Shown here piece by piece: positions 50,845 through 63,409 of a stretch of DNA of 64,000 nt. Source of the stretch: Entonaema liquescens (lineage: Eukaryota > Ascomycota > Sordariomycetes > Xylariales > Xylariaceae); NCBI GenBank assembly GCA_902805475.1, contig CADCSX010000005.1, positions 3,421,501 to 3,485,500 on the forward strand. Direction: 5' to 3'. The first letter of the stretch is position 1; each line of letters opens with the position of its first letter. The notes under the pieces are model-generated. The model worked only from the letters and a program-made list of their open reading frames with translations, was not told where the DNA came from and did no database searches. A program made the translations under genes and the position numbers.

Positions 50845-52539
50845 ATGTCTTCAAATCCGAACAACATTCGCTTGTCTAGCATTCCGGCTCGCCTGAAACC
50901 GACGTCGCAATACTCGAAAGCCGAACCGTCGCCGTTACTGTCTGCTAGTTCTTTCGGGTCTAGCATTGAAGATTATATCGGAAGCGGTACCGACACCGTA
51001 GGAGGTAGAACTCCGGTCTTCGGCAGGCGGTTGTCTTTCGTACAGGAAGACGACGAAGCCTCGGATATCGCACATCTTCGTAGCCCCCATAGGTTCGACA
51101 TAGATTACTCGGAATATTCTGAAGACGACGACAGCACCATGCCCGACAGCGCTAAACGACCATCGTTTCTCCGTCCGTCTGACGGCCGGTCCGTCACACC
51201 GCTTCTCAAGAAATCAGACCACGATGACCGCGGGAGGACACGATATAACAACTCGCGGCCAACATCGCCTCTTCCGATACCTGCTGTCTCGACACCAGCT
51301 TCCGACCGACCAGCGTTTAGCCGCCGCTCGACAATGAGATCGAGATCTCCGGATACTCAAGCGCGGATGGCAGCGCGCAAGAAATATACATATGCCGCCA
51401 TCTTCTTGGTTGTGTCGCTAATATCCTTCTGTGTGCAGACGGAGCTAGGACGGTACGTGCAGCACGAACTTGGTTGGGACAAGGCCTACTGCATGTTATA
51501 CCTTACGCACGGGTCGTGGGCGCTACTTTGGCCGGCCCAACTACTCATATTACGAGTGCAGAAGTGGAACGTGCCGTGGCCGACGTTCTGGCGACGCCAC
51601 GTGTACTTGTTGCGCTCGACGGCGCATATGGTCGCGCACCAGGAACTCGATATCCCGCGACATGTTGTTCAGCGCAGTCCAGTACCTTATATCCTTCGCA
51701 CTACTGCCTTCGTCACCACTTCTTTAACGATCGCTGGCCTAAGTTGGTACGTCGCTGTCAGTATGACCAGCCCTAGCGACCTGACCGCTATCTATAACTG
51801 CTCTGCCTTCTTCGCCTACGCTTTCAGCGTGCCCTTGCTAAAGGAGAAGTTGCGCCTTGACAAGTCGATTGCGGTGCTGATTGCTATTGTCGGCGTCTTG
51901 GTAGTCGCGTACGGCGACTCCAATAACTCCGGCGGGGGAATTGATAAGGACGCTGAAAATGAAGCCAGCACGAGATTCTTAGGTAACATGATCATCGGTG
52001 CGGGAAGCGTTCTATACGGGCTTTACGAAGTGTTATATAAGCGGTACGCCTGTCCTCCCGAGGGCACATCGGCGACGCGGGGCATGATCTTTGCCAACGC
52101 GTTTGGAAGCTGCATCGGGGCCTTCACTCTTTTCGTCTTATGGATTCCTTTACCTATCTTGCATATCCTCGGGTGGGAAACTTTCGAATTACCTACTGGC
52201 GCGGCCGCGTTTTATCTCTTCGTGTCGGTGATCATGAACGCGACATTCGCTGGCAGCTTCCTAGTATTGATCTCCTTGACGAGCCCGGTGCTGAGCAGTG
52301 TGGCAGCACTGCTAACAATTTTCATTGTGGCACTGGCCGATTGGGTCATCACCGGAGAGAGTATGCGTCCCTCGGCGATAACCGGCGGATGCATGATCGT
52401 AGCGGCATTTCTAATGCTGAGCTGGAGCACCTGGCGTGAAATGACAGAAGATGCTGAGCGCAAGGCAGCCGTGGATGTCGCCGGGCCAGTGGACTGGAGC
52501 AGTGAGGATAGTGATAAGGATACTAGTCGGCTGGACTAG
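50845..52539 (+). CDS. DMT-superfamily transporter (EamA/SLC35F-like)
   Basis: Single exon, 564 aa. The first about 170 residues are a hydrophilic, Ser/Arg-rich cytoplasmic tail with many possible phosphorylation sites (for example RRLSFVQE, RRSTMRSRSP). About ten membrane helices follow, from YTYAAIFLVVSLISFCVQTE to AITGGCMIVAAFLMLSW. Between them lies the drug/metabolite-transporter mark AIYNCSAFFAYAFSVPLLKE followed by LDKSIAVLIAIVGVLVVAYGD. Yeast relatives include the vacuolar proteins Thi74 and YML018C. Substrate unknown. The ATG follows directly on a T-rich leader and is the first in frame. Confidence 0.9.
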   Translation: MSSNPNNIRLSSIPARLKPTSQYSKAEPSPLLSASSFGSSIEDYIGSGTDTVGGRTPVFGRRLSFVQEDDEASDIAHLRSPHRFDIDYSEYSEDDDSTMPDSAKRPSFLRPSDGRSVTPLLKKSDHDDRGRTRYNNSRPTSPLPIPAVSTPASDRPAFSRRSTMRSRSPDTQARMAARKKYTYAAIFLVVSLISFCVQTELGRYVQHELGWDKAYCMLYLTHGSWALLWPAQLLILRVQKWNVPWPTFWRRHVYLLRSTAHMVAHQELDIPRHVVQRSPVPYILRTTAFVTTSLTIAGLSWYVAVSMTSPSDLTAIYNCSAFFAYAFSVPLLKEKLRLDKSIAVLIAIVGVLVVAYGDSNNSGGGIDKDAENEASTRFLGNMIIGAGSVLYGLYEVLYKRYACPPEGTSATRGMIFANAFGSCIGAFTLFVLWIPLPILHILGWETFELPTGAAAFYLFVSVIMNATFAGSFLVLISLTSPVLSSVAALLTIFIVALADWVITGESMRPSAITGGCMIVAAFLMLSWSTWREMTEDAERKAAVDVAGPVDWSSEDSDKDTSRLD

Positions 52540-53793
52540 TGTAAGAATTCCTAGCTTACGCAGTCGACTGTGCGTCCGTCACCTTTGTGCCCGAGTTATT
52601 CCTATTCTTATTGGTATTTTATTTTGTTTTATTCTCCTGGCATGGGTTCTCTCTTTACCCATCTCGTCGTTCTGCTGTATCACGGCATATCTATCGAACT
52701 ATAAGGGGTCGCATGTGTCCCATATGGATAGACTCATTGGTTGCATCCCGGGGGATAACTACATTAGAGCGATGTTAGACGCTAGGGTTATCATAATTTC
52801 TACTAGATCTACGAGGATCTGTAGGGTACCTAGAGCATATTGGCCGGTATCGTTAACGCGCTACATACTTAGTAGGTTAGGTATGTGTGCTGTTTCGGCG
52901 TTTGGTGGTGTCTTAGGTTCGGTTGGTGTTTTAGGCTGGGCAAGGATGAATAGGTCATGACCGGTTATAGAGGTCATAGAACGTTGCTTGCTTACCTTGC
53001 CTAGGCAATTACACGAATCTCGTGAGCATGATTAATGTATATATTGCATACTTTGCGTTGGAGCCGGTTTATCGGCTTGGCAATGTGGATATACAGAGAA
53101 GGGTTGTTTGAGTTCATCGACATCATATATGAAGGATGTATTTCTTAAGGCTTTCGAAATCGGGGGTTTTACAAACTCCGCGTTCTTGTTGTGCAAGTGC
53201 AGTAGTTTCCGATAACCTCATGTCTATCAATGATCCTGTATCACTCTAGCCTGTACCCGTCTTAGAATAGTACATGGATAGAGATACATTTTCAAATATA
53301 TTTAAAGTATCCCCCAAAGGATTTTATGCGTAGAACACGCACTCGCTGCGACCCGAGAGATTTCCCATTCGTTATCCGGGGTCGAGCCCCTGAAAGCTGA
53401 AAGGGATGATCATTGGTCCCCACCGTAGACGAAGGGCGGCTGACCGTTGTGCGTATACAACCATAAGCTGGAGAACGGTAGGCGAGCGACGCCATTAAAG
53501 GCAAATCGCCTCAGTGACCCCTGACTTGTGTTTTATTAGCAGACAAATACATACACTTATTCGTGTCTACGAGGCCTAATCGCGGTTGGTCGAGCTAGTT
53601 TCGTTAAACCTCATCTCATCACTATAGAAGCATTCACAAACATTTAGACCAAAGTTGCCCGAAACAATTGCTTTCTGTGTGTTGACTGTTTGGTGCTTAC
53701 CGCGTGAAACACGCTCAGCAGAAGCATTGTATGGAAGCCAGCATGATACCTAATGCGTTGAAGGGTGAAATAACAAGGAATTAAGGGAAATAA
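52540..53793. other. Convergent intergenic region
   Basis: About 1.25 kb of 3' flanks. A 169-codon open frame at 52451-52960 begins inside the transporter gene and is a shadow. No RNA gene could be folded by eye. Confidence 0.5.
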
Positions 53794-55119
53794 TTATACT
53801 GACAAAGTTGGCTCTCCAGAGGAGATCGGTGGCCCAATATGACCATCAACCTCCTGGTTAGAGTTAGGACTATTCCCCTCGTCGTCCTTCTTGACAAAAA
53901 CGCCCGGGCGTTCTACTTTCCAGCTTCGAGCTCCGCTGCGCTCAACAAATTGTACGGCCATATCCCAAGCTTCATGGTCTGCGGCGTCGCCGCTCTCGAA
54001 AACCCGTAACAGGGCCCAGTTTCGAGGATGCATCGTCGGGTCGGCGGCAAAGGTAAGTTCGCGCATCAGGGAGTTGTACGCCGTATTTCGCTCCATCCAG
54101 AGGTCCGCCGGATCGATATGTTTCATTTCATCTTCTTCCTCTAAGATCCGATTTTCAGGCCGAGGGGTCAACTGCACGAAGAGACGGTCAAGTCTAGGTA
54201 GGTTCTGGAGCAGAATCTCAAAGTGGGAAGACAAAGGGAAAATGGCGATATAATTGAAGTCAACAACAGTAGATGGTATAAGCGGAGAGTCGTTGGGGTG
54301 TTCCTCACACCCAAGGAGGGCACCAAGCATGGACGGTGGTCGTCGCAAAAAGAACTCATATGTCCGGTAAACCTTAGTAGACGAACCTTCGTTCAAGAGC
54401 AACGAGGTCCAGGGACGAACAGTGAAGAGAGGACACGGTGGTGGTTTTCTATAACGGATCGAGCAGGAAGTAGTAGAAGGTCCTACCGCAGCTACCTGGT
54501 TTGTCTGTGATAGCGAGGCTTGAGCGTCTGAAATATGTGATCCCTTATGCGTGCTTGATCTGCCGCGTGAATCCCTAGTGGTTCGGGCGAGCGATAGGAT
54601 GTGGTAGGGAATACTGAACGACCAGGCATCATCCAGAAAGAGCATCCGGGATAAGAATGAAGCGAGTGTATTAGGAGGAGCAATGATGGTGAACCTTAGA
54701 GGGTCAATAACGGAGAATAACTGGTCCCATAGCCATTCAAGGTCGACGGAGCGTATCTCAGGAGTAATCTGTTTGACACCGGCATCCTTATCTACGAAGT
54801 CGACAATCATTGTGAAGGTTGTAATGCTGTGGCCCAAGCGATTGTCTTCTAGAAAGCGTAGAAGTGGTATCGGATTCAACGTGAAAGCGCTGAGCGAGGA
54901 TATATTGGGTCTCCATAAGATATGACGGAATAAGCTAGGGAGTACGAGGGACCGCCAGGGCTTGCAAACGAAGGATACGGTCTTGAGTGATAGCGAATTT
55001 AAGGATTTAGCATCTAGCATACCGTCGCTCGGCTGGTCGCGAAGCCGCACTTGAGACGGAGCTGGATCTTCGAGGAACTCGAAGATGTGCAGGAGTATCT
55101 CTGGCGGTATGCGATCCAT
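53794..55119 (-). CDS. F-box protein
   Basis: Single exon, 441 aa. It starts MDRIPPEILLHIFEFLEDPA, the first helix of an F-box; the box continues with LKTVSFVCKPWRSLVLPSLF (about residues 45-65). The remainder has no WD40 or leucine-rich repeats that I can see; it contains a variable region (about 190-250) and ends in a polar tail. F-box proteins bind Skp1 and bring targets to SCF ubiquitin ligases, so this is probably a substrate adaptor of unknown target. No frame disruption. Confidence 0.85.
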   Translation of the reverse strand: MDRIPPEILLHIFEFLEDPAPSQVRLRDQPSDGMLDAKSLNSLSLKTVSFVCKPWRSLVLPSLFRHILWRPNISSLSAFTLNPIPLLRFLEDNRLGHSITTFTMIVDFVDKDAGVKQITPEIRSVDLEWLWDQLFSVIDPLRFTIIAPPNTLASFLSRMLFLDDAWSFSIPYHILSLARTTRDSRGRSSTHKGSHISDAQASLSQTNQVAAVGPSTTSCSIRYRKPPPCPLFTVRPWTSLLLNEGSSTKVYRTYEFFLRRPPSMLGALLGCEEHPNDSPLIPSTVVDFNYIAIFPLSSHFEILLQNLPRLDRLFVQLTPRPENRILEEEDEMKHIDPADLWMERNTAYNSLMRELTFAADPTMHPRNWALLRVFESGDAADHEAWDMAVQFVERSGARSWKVERPGVFVKKDDEGNSPNSNQEVDGHIGPPISSGEPTLSV

Positions 55120-56909
55120 CTCGACAGAGGGGGGACTCCAAGTTGTAAATTCAAACGCGATAATGTTTCTTTTCTTTTCCCTCTCCCCTTTGCCTGGTAT
55201 TCACAGCTAATTCGTCTCGGATTGTCTCTATAGGAAATGCCAACTAGAAGCTACTGACATACTGCGGACTTCCAATGAAGATCATCTAAAGGCTTCTTAA
55301 CATCCGTACTGACATTGACAAGTAAAAAAAACGGAGATAATAAGCCGAAGTCGCGTCTGGGGCTGAATAACTCATTTGATGATGTCTGAATTACGGATAT
55401 AATAGTTGTCGGAGTTCGGTCCAAGCTGAAATAATGGGGAGTCCAAGGGGGGAGGGGCATGTTTACTCGAAATAGTAATTAATACGTATAACTACATACA
55501 TAACCAGGTCTTATTTGGTTTAGTTACATAGATAATACTTGGCTGAGGGTTTTTTTTAAAAAAAAAATATACCTATATACCTAGGTACCTTTGTCGCAAG
55601 ATGCAGGTTCTGTAGATACACCGACATCATACTAGTCGGGTGAAGTGCCAAAGAACTAAGATCACCTAACTACATGATATTAGCACTTATTATCGGAGTT
55701 GTTCACATATCTCTAGGTACCTATCTATTGCTTTATGAGTCTGCTATATACAGGACTTAAATAAAAACCCCCTTACATCTGATTATATTAGCCATTCCAG
55801 CAAATAGTATGGTACAAAATCTGTCTATTAATGCCCATCAATAGGTACCTATTTTCTCATGATCATCTGTATTAATTCGACACTAGATGTAGCTTGGCTC
55901 CTCCCCCCACGATTGTAAAAATATCCGAGGATTTGAGTAAGGTAGGTAGGTAGGTAGGTAGGTAGGCAAGTCTTCGGAAAGGTTATAACAAAGGCTTAAG
56001 GTGACCTCAATATCCCACGCAACCACTTGATCCCGGCTCATCTGATATTATCGGGACCGAAGTAGATATATGTCGTTTTTATTACCTCAATCCTTACTTA
56101 TATACGCGACCGGTAGCATATAATAAATATTATGATAGCCATTATGCTGCTCGTGATCATACGAGCCAACCACGTTGTATTATTTACCTAAAACACGTCG
56201 TGTGTTATAGCTGAGAAGCCTCCAAGTTTATCCACCGGCGTAGCATAATATGCGTACGTATGTGCAAAGTCAGCATTGACAAAGGCGGGGGATTGCAGGG
56301 GTTATACAATTGTTGAATAGTAAATCGTGGGGAAATCGGGGAAACTATGGATATCCAAGGACGGCAATGCGAAAATCGAATCAAAATACAGTGATGGGCG
56401 TTTTAGTAGCGCTTTAGACATGCCGTGGCTCTTCTCTACGAGCCGAACCTCTTCAGTCCCACTAACCCGGATGTAGTAAATCAAGCCGCAATGTTTGCTA
56501 TGAAGACGTATCCTTTCAGTATTGATGGGCCCTTGGCCTGGTGCTGGATCTTATGCGTCCCTCAGATGGTTAGCTACCCCCTCTTATGTACGGAGTACTC
56601 TTGATCAAGATTCTGTCACGATACCCCTTATTCCCCTTATTCACTCCGCAGTTACATGAGTGACTTAGGGTTTGGGTGTCCCCCGCCTGGGCTTGGCAAT
56701 GGGGAAGGCAGAATAGATAAATGGGAATGACGTCTAGCCTCTTCCCTAGCTATTCCTCGATCCTATCGTTCCTGATGTCTTTGTTGTCCCTTAGTCGTTA
56801 GGTAGCAGATGAAAAGGAAGCCACTCTCAACCTCTCATCGACTATTTAGCATCTGGCTAGACGTAAAGTCACCACATAGACCTGTAGCTGACATTTATCC
56901 TTAACCGAT
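55120..56909. other. Divergent intergenic region, F-box / MetE-like gene
   Basis: About 1.8 kb. Pyrimidine-rich DNA at 55165-55195 lies on the strand opposite to the F-box gene. AGGTACCTA words occur at 55580, 55720 and 55845, and a (GGTA)n repeat is entered separately. No gene seen; the frame at 56302-56484 is not supported. Confidence 0.55.
55941..55966 (+). repeat. (GGTA)6 microsatellite
   Basis: Six tandem GGTA units; the unit matches the AGGTA word scattered between genes in this window. Confidence 0.88.
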
Positions 56910-58501
56910 ATGCCGGCCAATAAGCAACGACCGCCGTTCCGCGCAGAACACTTGGGCTCGCTGCTCCGCCCACAGGAGCTCACCGAGAAACGACTCAAGC
57001 TTGCCGATGTGAAGGCCATAGACGTTGCTAAGGACGAGGAGTTGCATTCCATCGAGGACAATGCCATCAATGAGATCGTCAAGCTGCAGTTAGACCTCGG
57101 GTTTCACGCCATCAATGACGGCGAATATCGTCGCCACCAATTCTGGGGGACATTCTTCCCTAACCTCGAGGGATTCGAGGAGATTATGAATCCGGAGTGG
57201 GATATGTTCCGACTATACGTCCCCGATACTGCCGCCTTTAGTAGGTCACTTCTCTGCAGCCACGGCATAGTGTCTGTTGTAATCTCTCGACAGACGGGCT
57301 GACATCTTGCGTTATTTAGCCGAGAAGGGCCATAAACCCGGCGAAACAATCGTTTGTGTTGGCAAGATTAAGCACGTCGGAAGTGCATACCTGTCCGACT
57401 GGAACTATCTTAAGAAATTAGTCCCCGCAGAAAGAGTTAAAGATTTGAAAATAACGCTTGCCGCCCCCGAATGGTAAGCCCTTCCATTTTAACACCCTCC
57501 TCAAGCCTAGCTCAATTATATACCGGGATATGGCCGGACTGACTCTTAGGATATCATAGGTATCATCTAAGATACAAGAAGGGCAAAGCGTATCCGAAGG
57601 AAGTGTACCCCAACGACGATGCGTACTTCGCCGACATTGCCAAAGCCTATCAAACTGTAAGCCAATTCCCGAACTATGAGGCGCAACGCATTCTTATTAG
57701 ATTTTATCCTTTCTCTCTCTCTCTCTCTCTCTTTCTTTTTTCTCCTTTGGCCTGTGGCCACTTCTTCGTATACTGCATGAGTTGAAGTTGACCCTGAAAA
57801 CTATAGGAGTTGCAACTTCTATATGACAATGGCTGCCGAAACGTGACTATCGACGACCCGAATCTGGCTTGTAAGTGAGACACATAATGCTTTCTACATA
57901 CACAAGTAAGGAAATGCTGACAGAAGTCGGAATTGCAGACTTCTGCGACGAGAAAATGCTGGCGGGTTTTAAGGCAGACGGAGAGGATTCTGAAGCCCTT
58001 CTCGACTCATATGTCAAGCTATACAATGACTGTGTGTCGTCCCGCCCGGCAGACATGCATCTGGGCATCCATCTCTGCAGAGGCAACTTCGCCTATAGCA
58101 AACACTTTTCGGAGGGAGGATATGACCGAATTGCCACGAAGCTCTTTAACAATATTGATGCCGATACCTACTTCCTAGAATATGATACGGAGCGAGCAGG
58201 TAATTTCGAGCCTCTGAAAGAGCTCCCACCGCATAAGAATGTCGTTCTAGGAGTTATAACTAGCAAATTTCCCGAGCTCGAGGATATCGAGGAGACGCGT
58301 AATAGGGTATTCCAGGCAGCTGATATCATCGCAAGCGGTGCCGGGCAGACGCGTGAGGAGGCACTCAAGAGAATTGGTGTCAGTCCGCAATGCGGGTTCG
58401 CTAGCCACCATCTTGGTAACGCCGTGACGCGAGACGACATGATCGCCAAGCTGAAGTTAGTTAGAAAGCTTGCTGACACGATCTGGCCTGGAGAGCCATA
58501 G
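56910..58501 (+). CDS. MetE C-terminal-domain-like methyltransferase (UROD/MetE superfamily)
   Basis: Five exons: 56910-57244, 57294-57473, 57560-57656, 57807-57870 and 57939-58501; about 412 aa. The introns are 49, 86, 150 and 68 bp, all in phase. The protein is a single catalytic barrel, about half the size of full cobalamin-independent methionine synthase. The presumed zinc site is complete: GIHLCRGNF supplies His and Cys, and SPQCGFAS the last Cys. FHAINDGEYRR near the N-terminus and NVTIDDPNLAYF fit the barrel. Such stand-alone proteins are common in fungi; transfer of a methyl or related group to a thiol is inferred, and the real substrate is unknown. Confidence 0.88.
57712..57732 (+). 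repeat. (CT)n microsatellite in intron 3
   Basis: About ten CT units inside the third intron of the MetE-like gene. Confidence 0.85.
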
Positions 58502-59219
58502 ATGGGAATTGTATGGTATGCACATGTATATAGAAGATTGAAGGTCGAAATTATGTATTCAACATGCAGATATGAATTGGAAAAGGGAGTTTGCCAGCGA
58601 GAAAGCGAAAGCTAGAATAAATGTCACAAAAGTCCGGCAGCAAGGTTCTCGTAATCCAGTTGGTGGTATGCATGCATACCGCCCAAATCTCACTTAACTT
58701 CTGATAGGCGCGATTAATTGTATACATGCAACGTACCACGAACTATTATATTGGGAAGGGTCTGGAGTTGATATGTGATACTTGTTTAGTTGTCATACCA
58801 TTCTCGATAACTGTGATATTGCGTTAAGGAAGAAAGAAAGAAAGACGCCTCACGGTGTGGTGATATGAATCTAGTGAGTCTGGCGGTTGGTAGAAAATGC
58901 GTGAAACTCGGAGTTGTGGGCTCGTGAGATTATCAACGCAAACACCTCCATTCGTCAGACGAGATGTTAGTCCCCGTCCTTGGCAAACGGGGCTGAGCCG
59001 GTCTTTAGGAGTCGCAGGGATTACCTTGCTGAAGGGGAAGGGCCAGCGAATTGTGCGTCGAATGTGCCGTAATGCCCACTAAATCATCATCGAATGGAAT
59101 TATGAAGTTTGTCGGCTTACCGCCCTTAGGCCTTTGTAGTTGATATTGCTGCCACCAATTCTTTTCGTTTTCGCTCCTACTGAAATACCTTTTTATTCGT
59201 CCCCACGCTACTCATCGCC
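58502..59219. other. Intergenic region, MetE-like / metallophosphoesterase
   Basis: 718 bp between two genes on the same strand. Pyrimidine-rich stretch at 59150-59210 just before the next ATG. Nothing else recognised. Confidence 0.5.
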
Positions 59220-61576
59220 ATGCCGGACAAAAAGACAGAAGTGCCTCCTGATGAATCCATCACTTTCAGGTCCGGGGATCACGATGGACCTCCAGACTTG
59301 AGGTTTCTCCATTACAACGATGTCTACCATGTCGACCAATCTAGTAGCGAACCGGTGGGAGGTGCTGCCCGATTCATGTCACTCATAAAGCACTACGAAG
59401 AGAATGAAAAATTTAAGGCACAGCCGGAGTTAGTTACACTATTCTCGGGTGATGCCTTCAATCCCAGTCTAGAGAGTTCCGTTACCAAAGGTATGCCTTA
59501 CGATGAGCTTACGAAGCTTGAGCGAACGTGAACACATATCACATAATAACTTCAAATCCTTGAAACCAATGTGCATGTATTATTTCTGTTTTTTGATTGT
59601 GGTGCTCTTTGCTCTGAGCTCCCGTTACTAGGCACTTTGAAGATCGTTAAGCTGATATATCAAATCCGGCAGGTGATCACATGATACCTTTATTGAACAA
59701 CATAGGAACCAATGCTGCAGCATTAGGGGTATGTATAAAGACCGATGTTTCCTATTATAGCATCAGATACTTATATGATGAGAGTAGAACCACGATCTTG
59801 ACTTCGGAGTCTCTCAATTTAAGCATCTCTCCTCCAAGTGCAAATTCCCATGGCTTATTGCAAACGTACTGGATCCTGCATTGGGTGATTCGGTTCCTAT
59901 TGGGAACTGTAAAAAGACTTATATAATCACCTCATCCAATGGTATCAAGATTGGGTTGATCGGGTTAGGCGAACGCGAATGGCTCGCTACAATTAACAGT
60001 CTACCTCCTAACCTCATCTATAAGTCAGCCACCCAAACTGCGAAGGAGCTCGTCCCACAACTGCGAGCCGAGGGGGCTGATATTGTCGTTGCCATAACAC
60101 ACATGCGAGAGCCAAATGATAACAAGCTAGCTGAGCAAACCGATGGGATTATTGACATCATCCTTGGAGGCCATGATCACTACTATAGCCATAGTCTTAT
60201 AAAAGGAACGCATGTTTTACGTTCGGGAACCGACTTTAAACAGATGAGCTATATTGAGGCTAGACGACGGACCGATAACCTAGGTAGATGGGATTTCGAT
60301 ATCGTACGGCGAGACGTTACGTCTGCGATCCCCGAGCATCAGCCGACCGTTGAACTGGTTGAGAAGCTTACCGCAAGTCTCAAGGCGACCCTTCAGAAGC
60401 CTGTCGGTTATACCGCCGCGCCGCTCGATGCTAGGTTTCGGACAGTCAGACTTAAGGAGAGCAATATCGCTAATTGGGTGTGCGACATTATGCGCCATTA
60501 CTACTCGGGCGATTGCAGCATAATGGCGTCAGGGACTGTCCGTGGTGACCAAGTTTATCCACCGGGACCGATACTGCTGAAAGATATCGTAAGCAACTCC
60601 TAAGCCCCACGCTTGTCGTAATATAGTCTGGATATAGGGTAAACTGCTAACGCATTCTGTAATAGATGAACTGTTTCCCATTCGAGGATCCTGTTGTGGT
60701 AATCAAGGTCACAGGCCAAGCTATCTGGGACGCTTTGGAGAACGGTCTATCCCAATACCCGGCTCTGGAAGGTCGTTTCCCCCAAGTGTCTAACATTACT
60801 TTCAAATTCGACGGCCAGAAACCTACCGGGTCTCGCATAGTATCAGCGACGATCGGCAACGAGCCGATCGACTTCGCTAGGAAATATGTATTAGTAACCC
60901 GAGGCTATATGGCTCGTGGTAAGGACGGTTATGACAGCCTCCTAATACAGGAGGAAGGGGGCCAAGCTGAGGAGATTGTTTCCGAAGAAAACGGGATATT
61001 GATTTCGATGATGCTCCGTCAGTATTTCATGTCACTTCGTGTGATGGGACAGTGGAAGTATTGGGGAAAGAACAGTGAGATGCCCATATTAATTTACAGC
61101 TTCATTTTCTCCGTTCCCCAGGGGGTATGAAAGCTAGAAGTTCGTATACACTAACACATGCTTCAGTTGGTCGTCATTGGGACCATGTCACCAGCAAGGT
61201 TAACGCGAGCCACACCCATCACCCGCCAACGGCAATTGCGACTCCAGTAACCCCGACAGCGAAGGCCGGCGCTTCGGGCTGGGATAACTGGACCCCAGAG
61301 AAGATTCGAAAGCGAAAGACGTGGCAGTATCCGGTCGACTCTGAGTCCGACGAAGACAACGACGGCGTGGATAAAGCATACGCCGGCGACATCGAAATGA
61401 TCGACAAGGAGATGCAGATAATGCGCCGGGTATTTGCCAAATGGGCGCGGATCGCCAAGGTCGAGAGTCGTGTTGGTGAGGAGCTTAGAGAAGGCGAGTT
61501 TGAAGTCGACTGGACTAGAGCAATTGCGCCGCGGGTTGAAGGACGTATTACCTGCGTTGGGGGCGAGCAGAAATAG
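59220..61576 (+). CDS. 5'-nucleotidase-family metallophosphoesterase, no signal peptide
   Basis: Five exons: 59220-59490, 59673-59728, 59788-60588, 60666-61074 and 61167-61576; about 648 aa. The second exon is only 56 bp. The splice after it (AALG-NHDLDFG) restores the key GNHD motif. Metal-binding motifs of the UshA/5'-nucleotidase fold are all present: LHYNDVYHVD, FSGDAFNPS, GNHDLDFG, ITHMREPND and GGHDHYYSH. The nucleotidase C-terminal domain follows, with SNIANWVCDIM and FPFEDPVVVIKVTGQ. Family members hydrolyse nucleotide or cyclic phosphate esters. With no signal peptide at MPDKKTEVPP it should be cytosolic, unlike UshA. The last exon adds a charged tail of about 135 residues. Confidence 0.92.
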
Positions 61577-62111
61577 CGAGTTTCGTATCGGTATACCTCC
61601 TGGTTTGAAGGGATAGGATAGGCACTGCGATGACTTGATGGCTATGACTGTAATGAAGTTATGATATTTGGATAAAAAGGCAACATACATATTTATAGAA
61701 GGGTATTGACCACTAATGCTTTTAGTTACTATTGACTTGTATCATCCTTTGGTTTAAGTCTATGAGCGTAATATACTAGAACCACGGTACCTTTAACACG
61801 TCTAGAGTAGGCTCCTTCTGACCCAAACCGATATTACTGCTAGCCTTGAGAAGTTGGAAAAATATTCGATTTTGATATGATACAAGATGCTTAGGTTAAA
61901 TTCATTCATTATATAGGTAGAAATGATATACAGGGCGCCGCAACTAAACAAGAATGCCCATGCACTCAAGTTACGTCAATCATATACAAGTATAAGAGTC
62001 ATTTCAAATCCAGCCCCCCATCAAATCGCCCTTCCCATAATATGCGCTACATTTCAGTGCGCTCTCAGACGCATGTATACCATAGTCATCTGACTAGGGA
62101 GCACTCGTTAT
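61577..62111. other. Convergent intergenic region
   Basis: 535 bp of 3' flanks; nothing recognised. Confidence 0.5.
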
Positions 62112-63409
62112 TTACAAGTTCTTCTTGGCGAAACCCAGTCTTGGGCTGCCCTCGGAGCTGTCGAAAACGACGAAGGCTGCCTTCAAGGCAACGTCGCCGA
62201 AGATGGAAAAGCCGATACCCTCGTCGGATTGGATACCACCGAAGCAAGTGGAGTCGTCGACAGGGGCGTAGTTGATGTACTGGCCAGGGATGTTGAACTT
62301 AGCATCTTCAACGCCGAAGACGAAGTCGGGCAAGCTGGCAGAGCAGGGGAATACGTAGCCACCCTGCTGCGAGTCTAGCTTCGCACCCGACACCTGGCGG
62401 TAGTATGCGGTCACGATGGTATCGGGCAGCAGCGCAAGGGTAGTGCCGGTGTCAGCAATGCCGTCGAAGGGGCTCGACTTGAAGCTGGTGTTGCCGACGC
62501 CGTATCCGGAGCTAGAAAATGACCAGAATCCTTGGCTGTTGTCTACTTCGGTGTAGGTGATATCACCGGTGTACTTGGACTTATCGACAACACCAAAGTC
62601 ATAAGTACCGGCTAGCAAAATAGGTTAGCATCTCACCCTAAAATAGGAGCTTATACAATAAGGACTTTTGAATTATGAGAAAGCTTACCCTCGTGGTACT
62701 TGAGGTCAGCGGTCCAAGCCGCGGTATCTAGGCTGGATGCAACGTTATCGAAGAATGTCTTCTGCGGCCTGGGAGTCACTGTGTTGATGCTGCTGAAGGC
62801 GAGACCTAGAAGTCCATCGTTGTTGCTGTCGCTTGTAAATTGGGAAGAGACCGTCTTTGCTGCCTCGACAGCCTGGTTCTGGAATGACACACCGCCGACG
62901 GTAACGACGTCAGTGTAGACGACACCACTCGATGAGCTACCGTCACCATATGAGATATCCCAGCTGGCACCGCTGATCTGCTTGGAAGTGCTGCTATCAT
63001 CTGGGTTGTACGGAGTCTGGCCGTTAATACTGCTCTGAGGCTGCTCGGTGCTGAAAACCCACAGATCTGATGAGCCGGAATCAAAATCCAAGTTAAGCTC
63101 CTGAGGAGGGGTTCCGATCGAGACGGGAGTCAGGTACTGGATATCGTACTGCTCCGGGGTGGCCTTGGCGCTTCCGCTGTCACGGCGGAAAACCTTCAAG
63201 TCGGCCATGATCCTAGACAAGCCGTCCGGAAGCTTGACGCCATATTTAAGGTACGCCTTAGCCAATTGTGCCGGGCCATGAGGCTTGAAGCCGGGGTTCT
63301 TAACCTGAGGGACAGAGAAAGTCCCAACCTTAGGCGGGCGTGCGGGAGAGGCAGTCGCAATGCCGGCGACTGCGGCAGCGAGGGCGATAGTGCTAGCTGA
63401 GCCAACCAT
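62112..63409 (-). CDS. Secreted pepsin-type aspartic protease (endothiapepsin/aspergillopepsin-like)
   Basis: Two exons, 63409-62689 and 62611-62112, joined in phase 1 ([18 protein letters not shown]); about 406 aa. A signal peptide ([20 protein letters not shown]) is followed by a propeptide to about residue 80; the basic FRRDSG near 74-79 may mark its end. The two active-site aspartates lie in [14 protein letters not shown] (about 110) and [12 protein letters not shown] (about 294). [11 protein letters not shown] carries the flap tyrosine. Two cysteines, in FPCSAS and STCFGG, can form the usual disulphide. These enzymes digest extracellular protein at acid pH. The promoter has a TATA-like box and PacC-like sites. 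Confidence 0.95.

Noticed and set aside
52451..52960. 169-codon plus-strand open frame
   Set aside because: Begins inside the DMT transporter in another frame and continues into its 3' flank; no domain, no start context.
53370..53400. GGGGTCGAGCCCC as a tRNA T-arm
   Set aside because: No matching A box, anticodon arm or acceptor stem around it on either strand.
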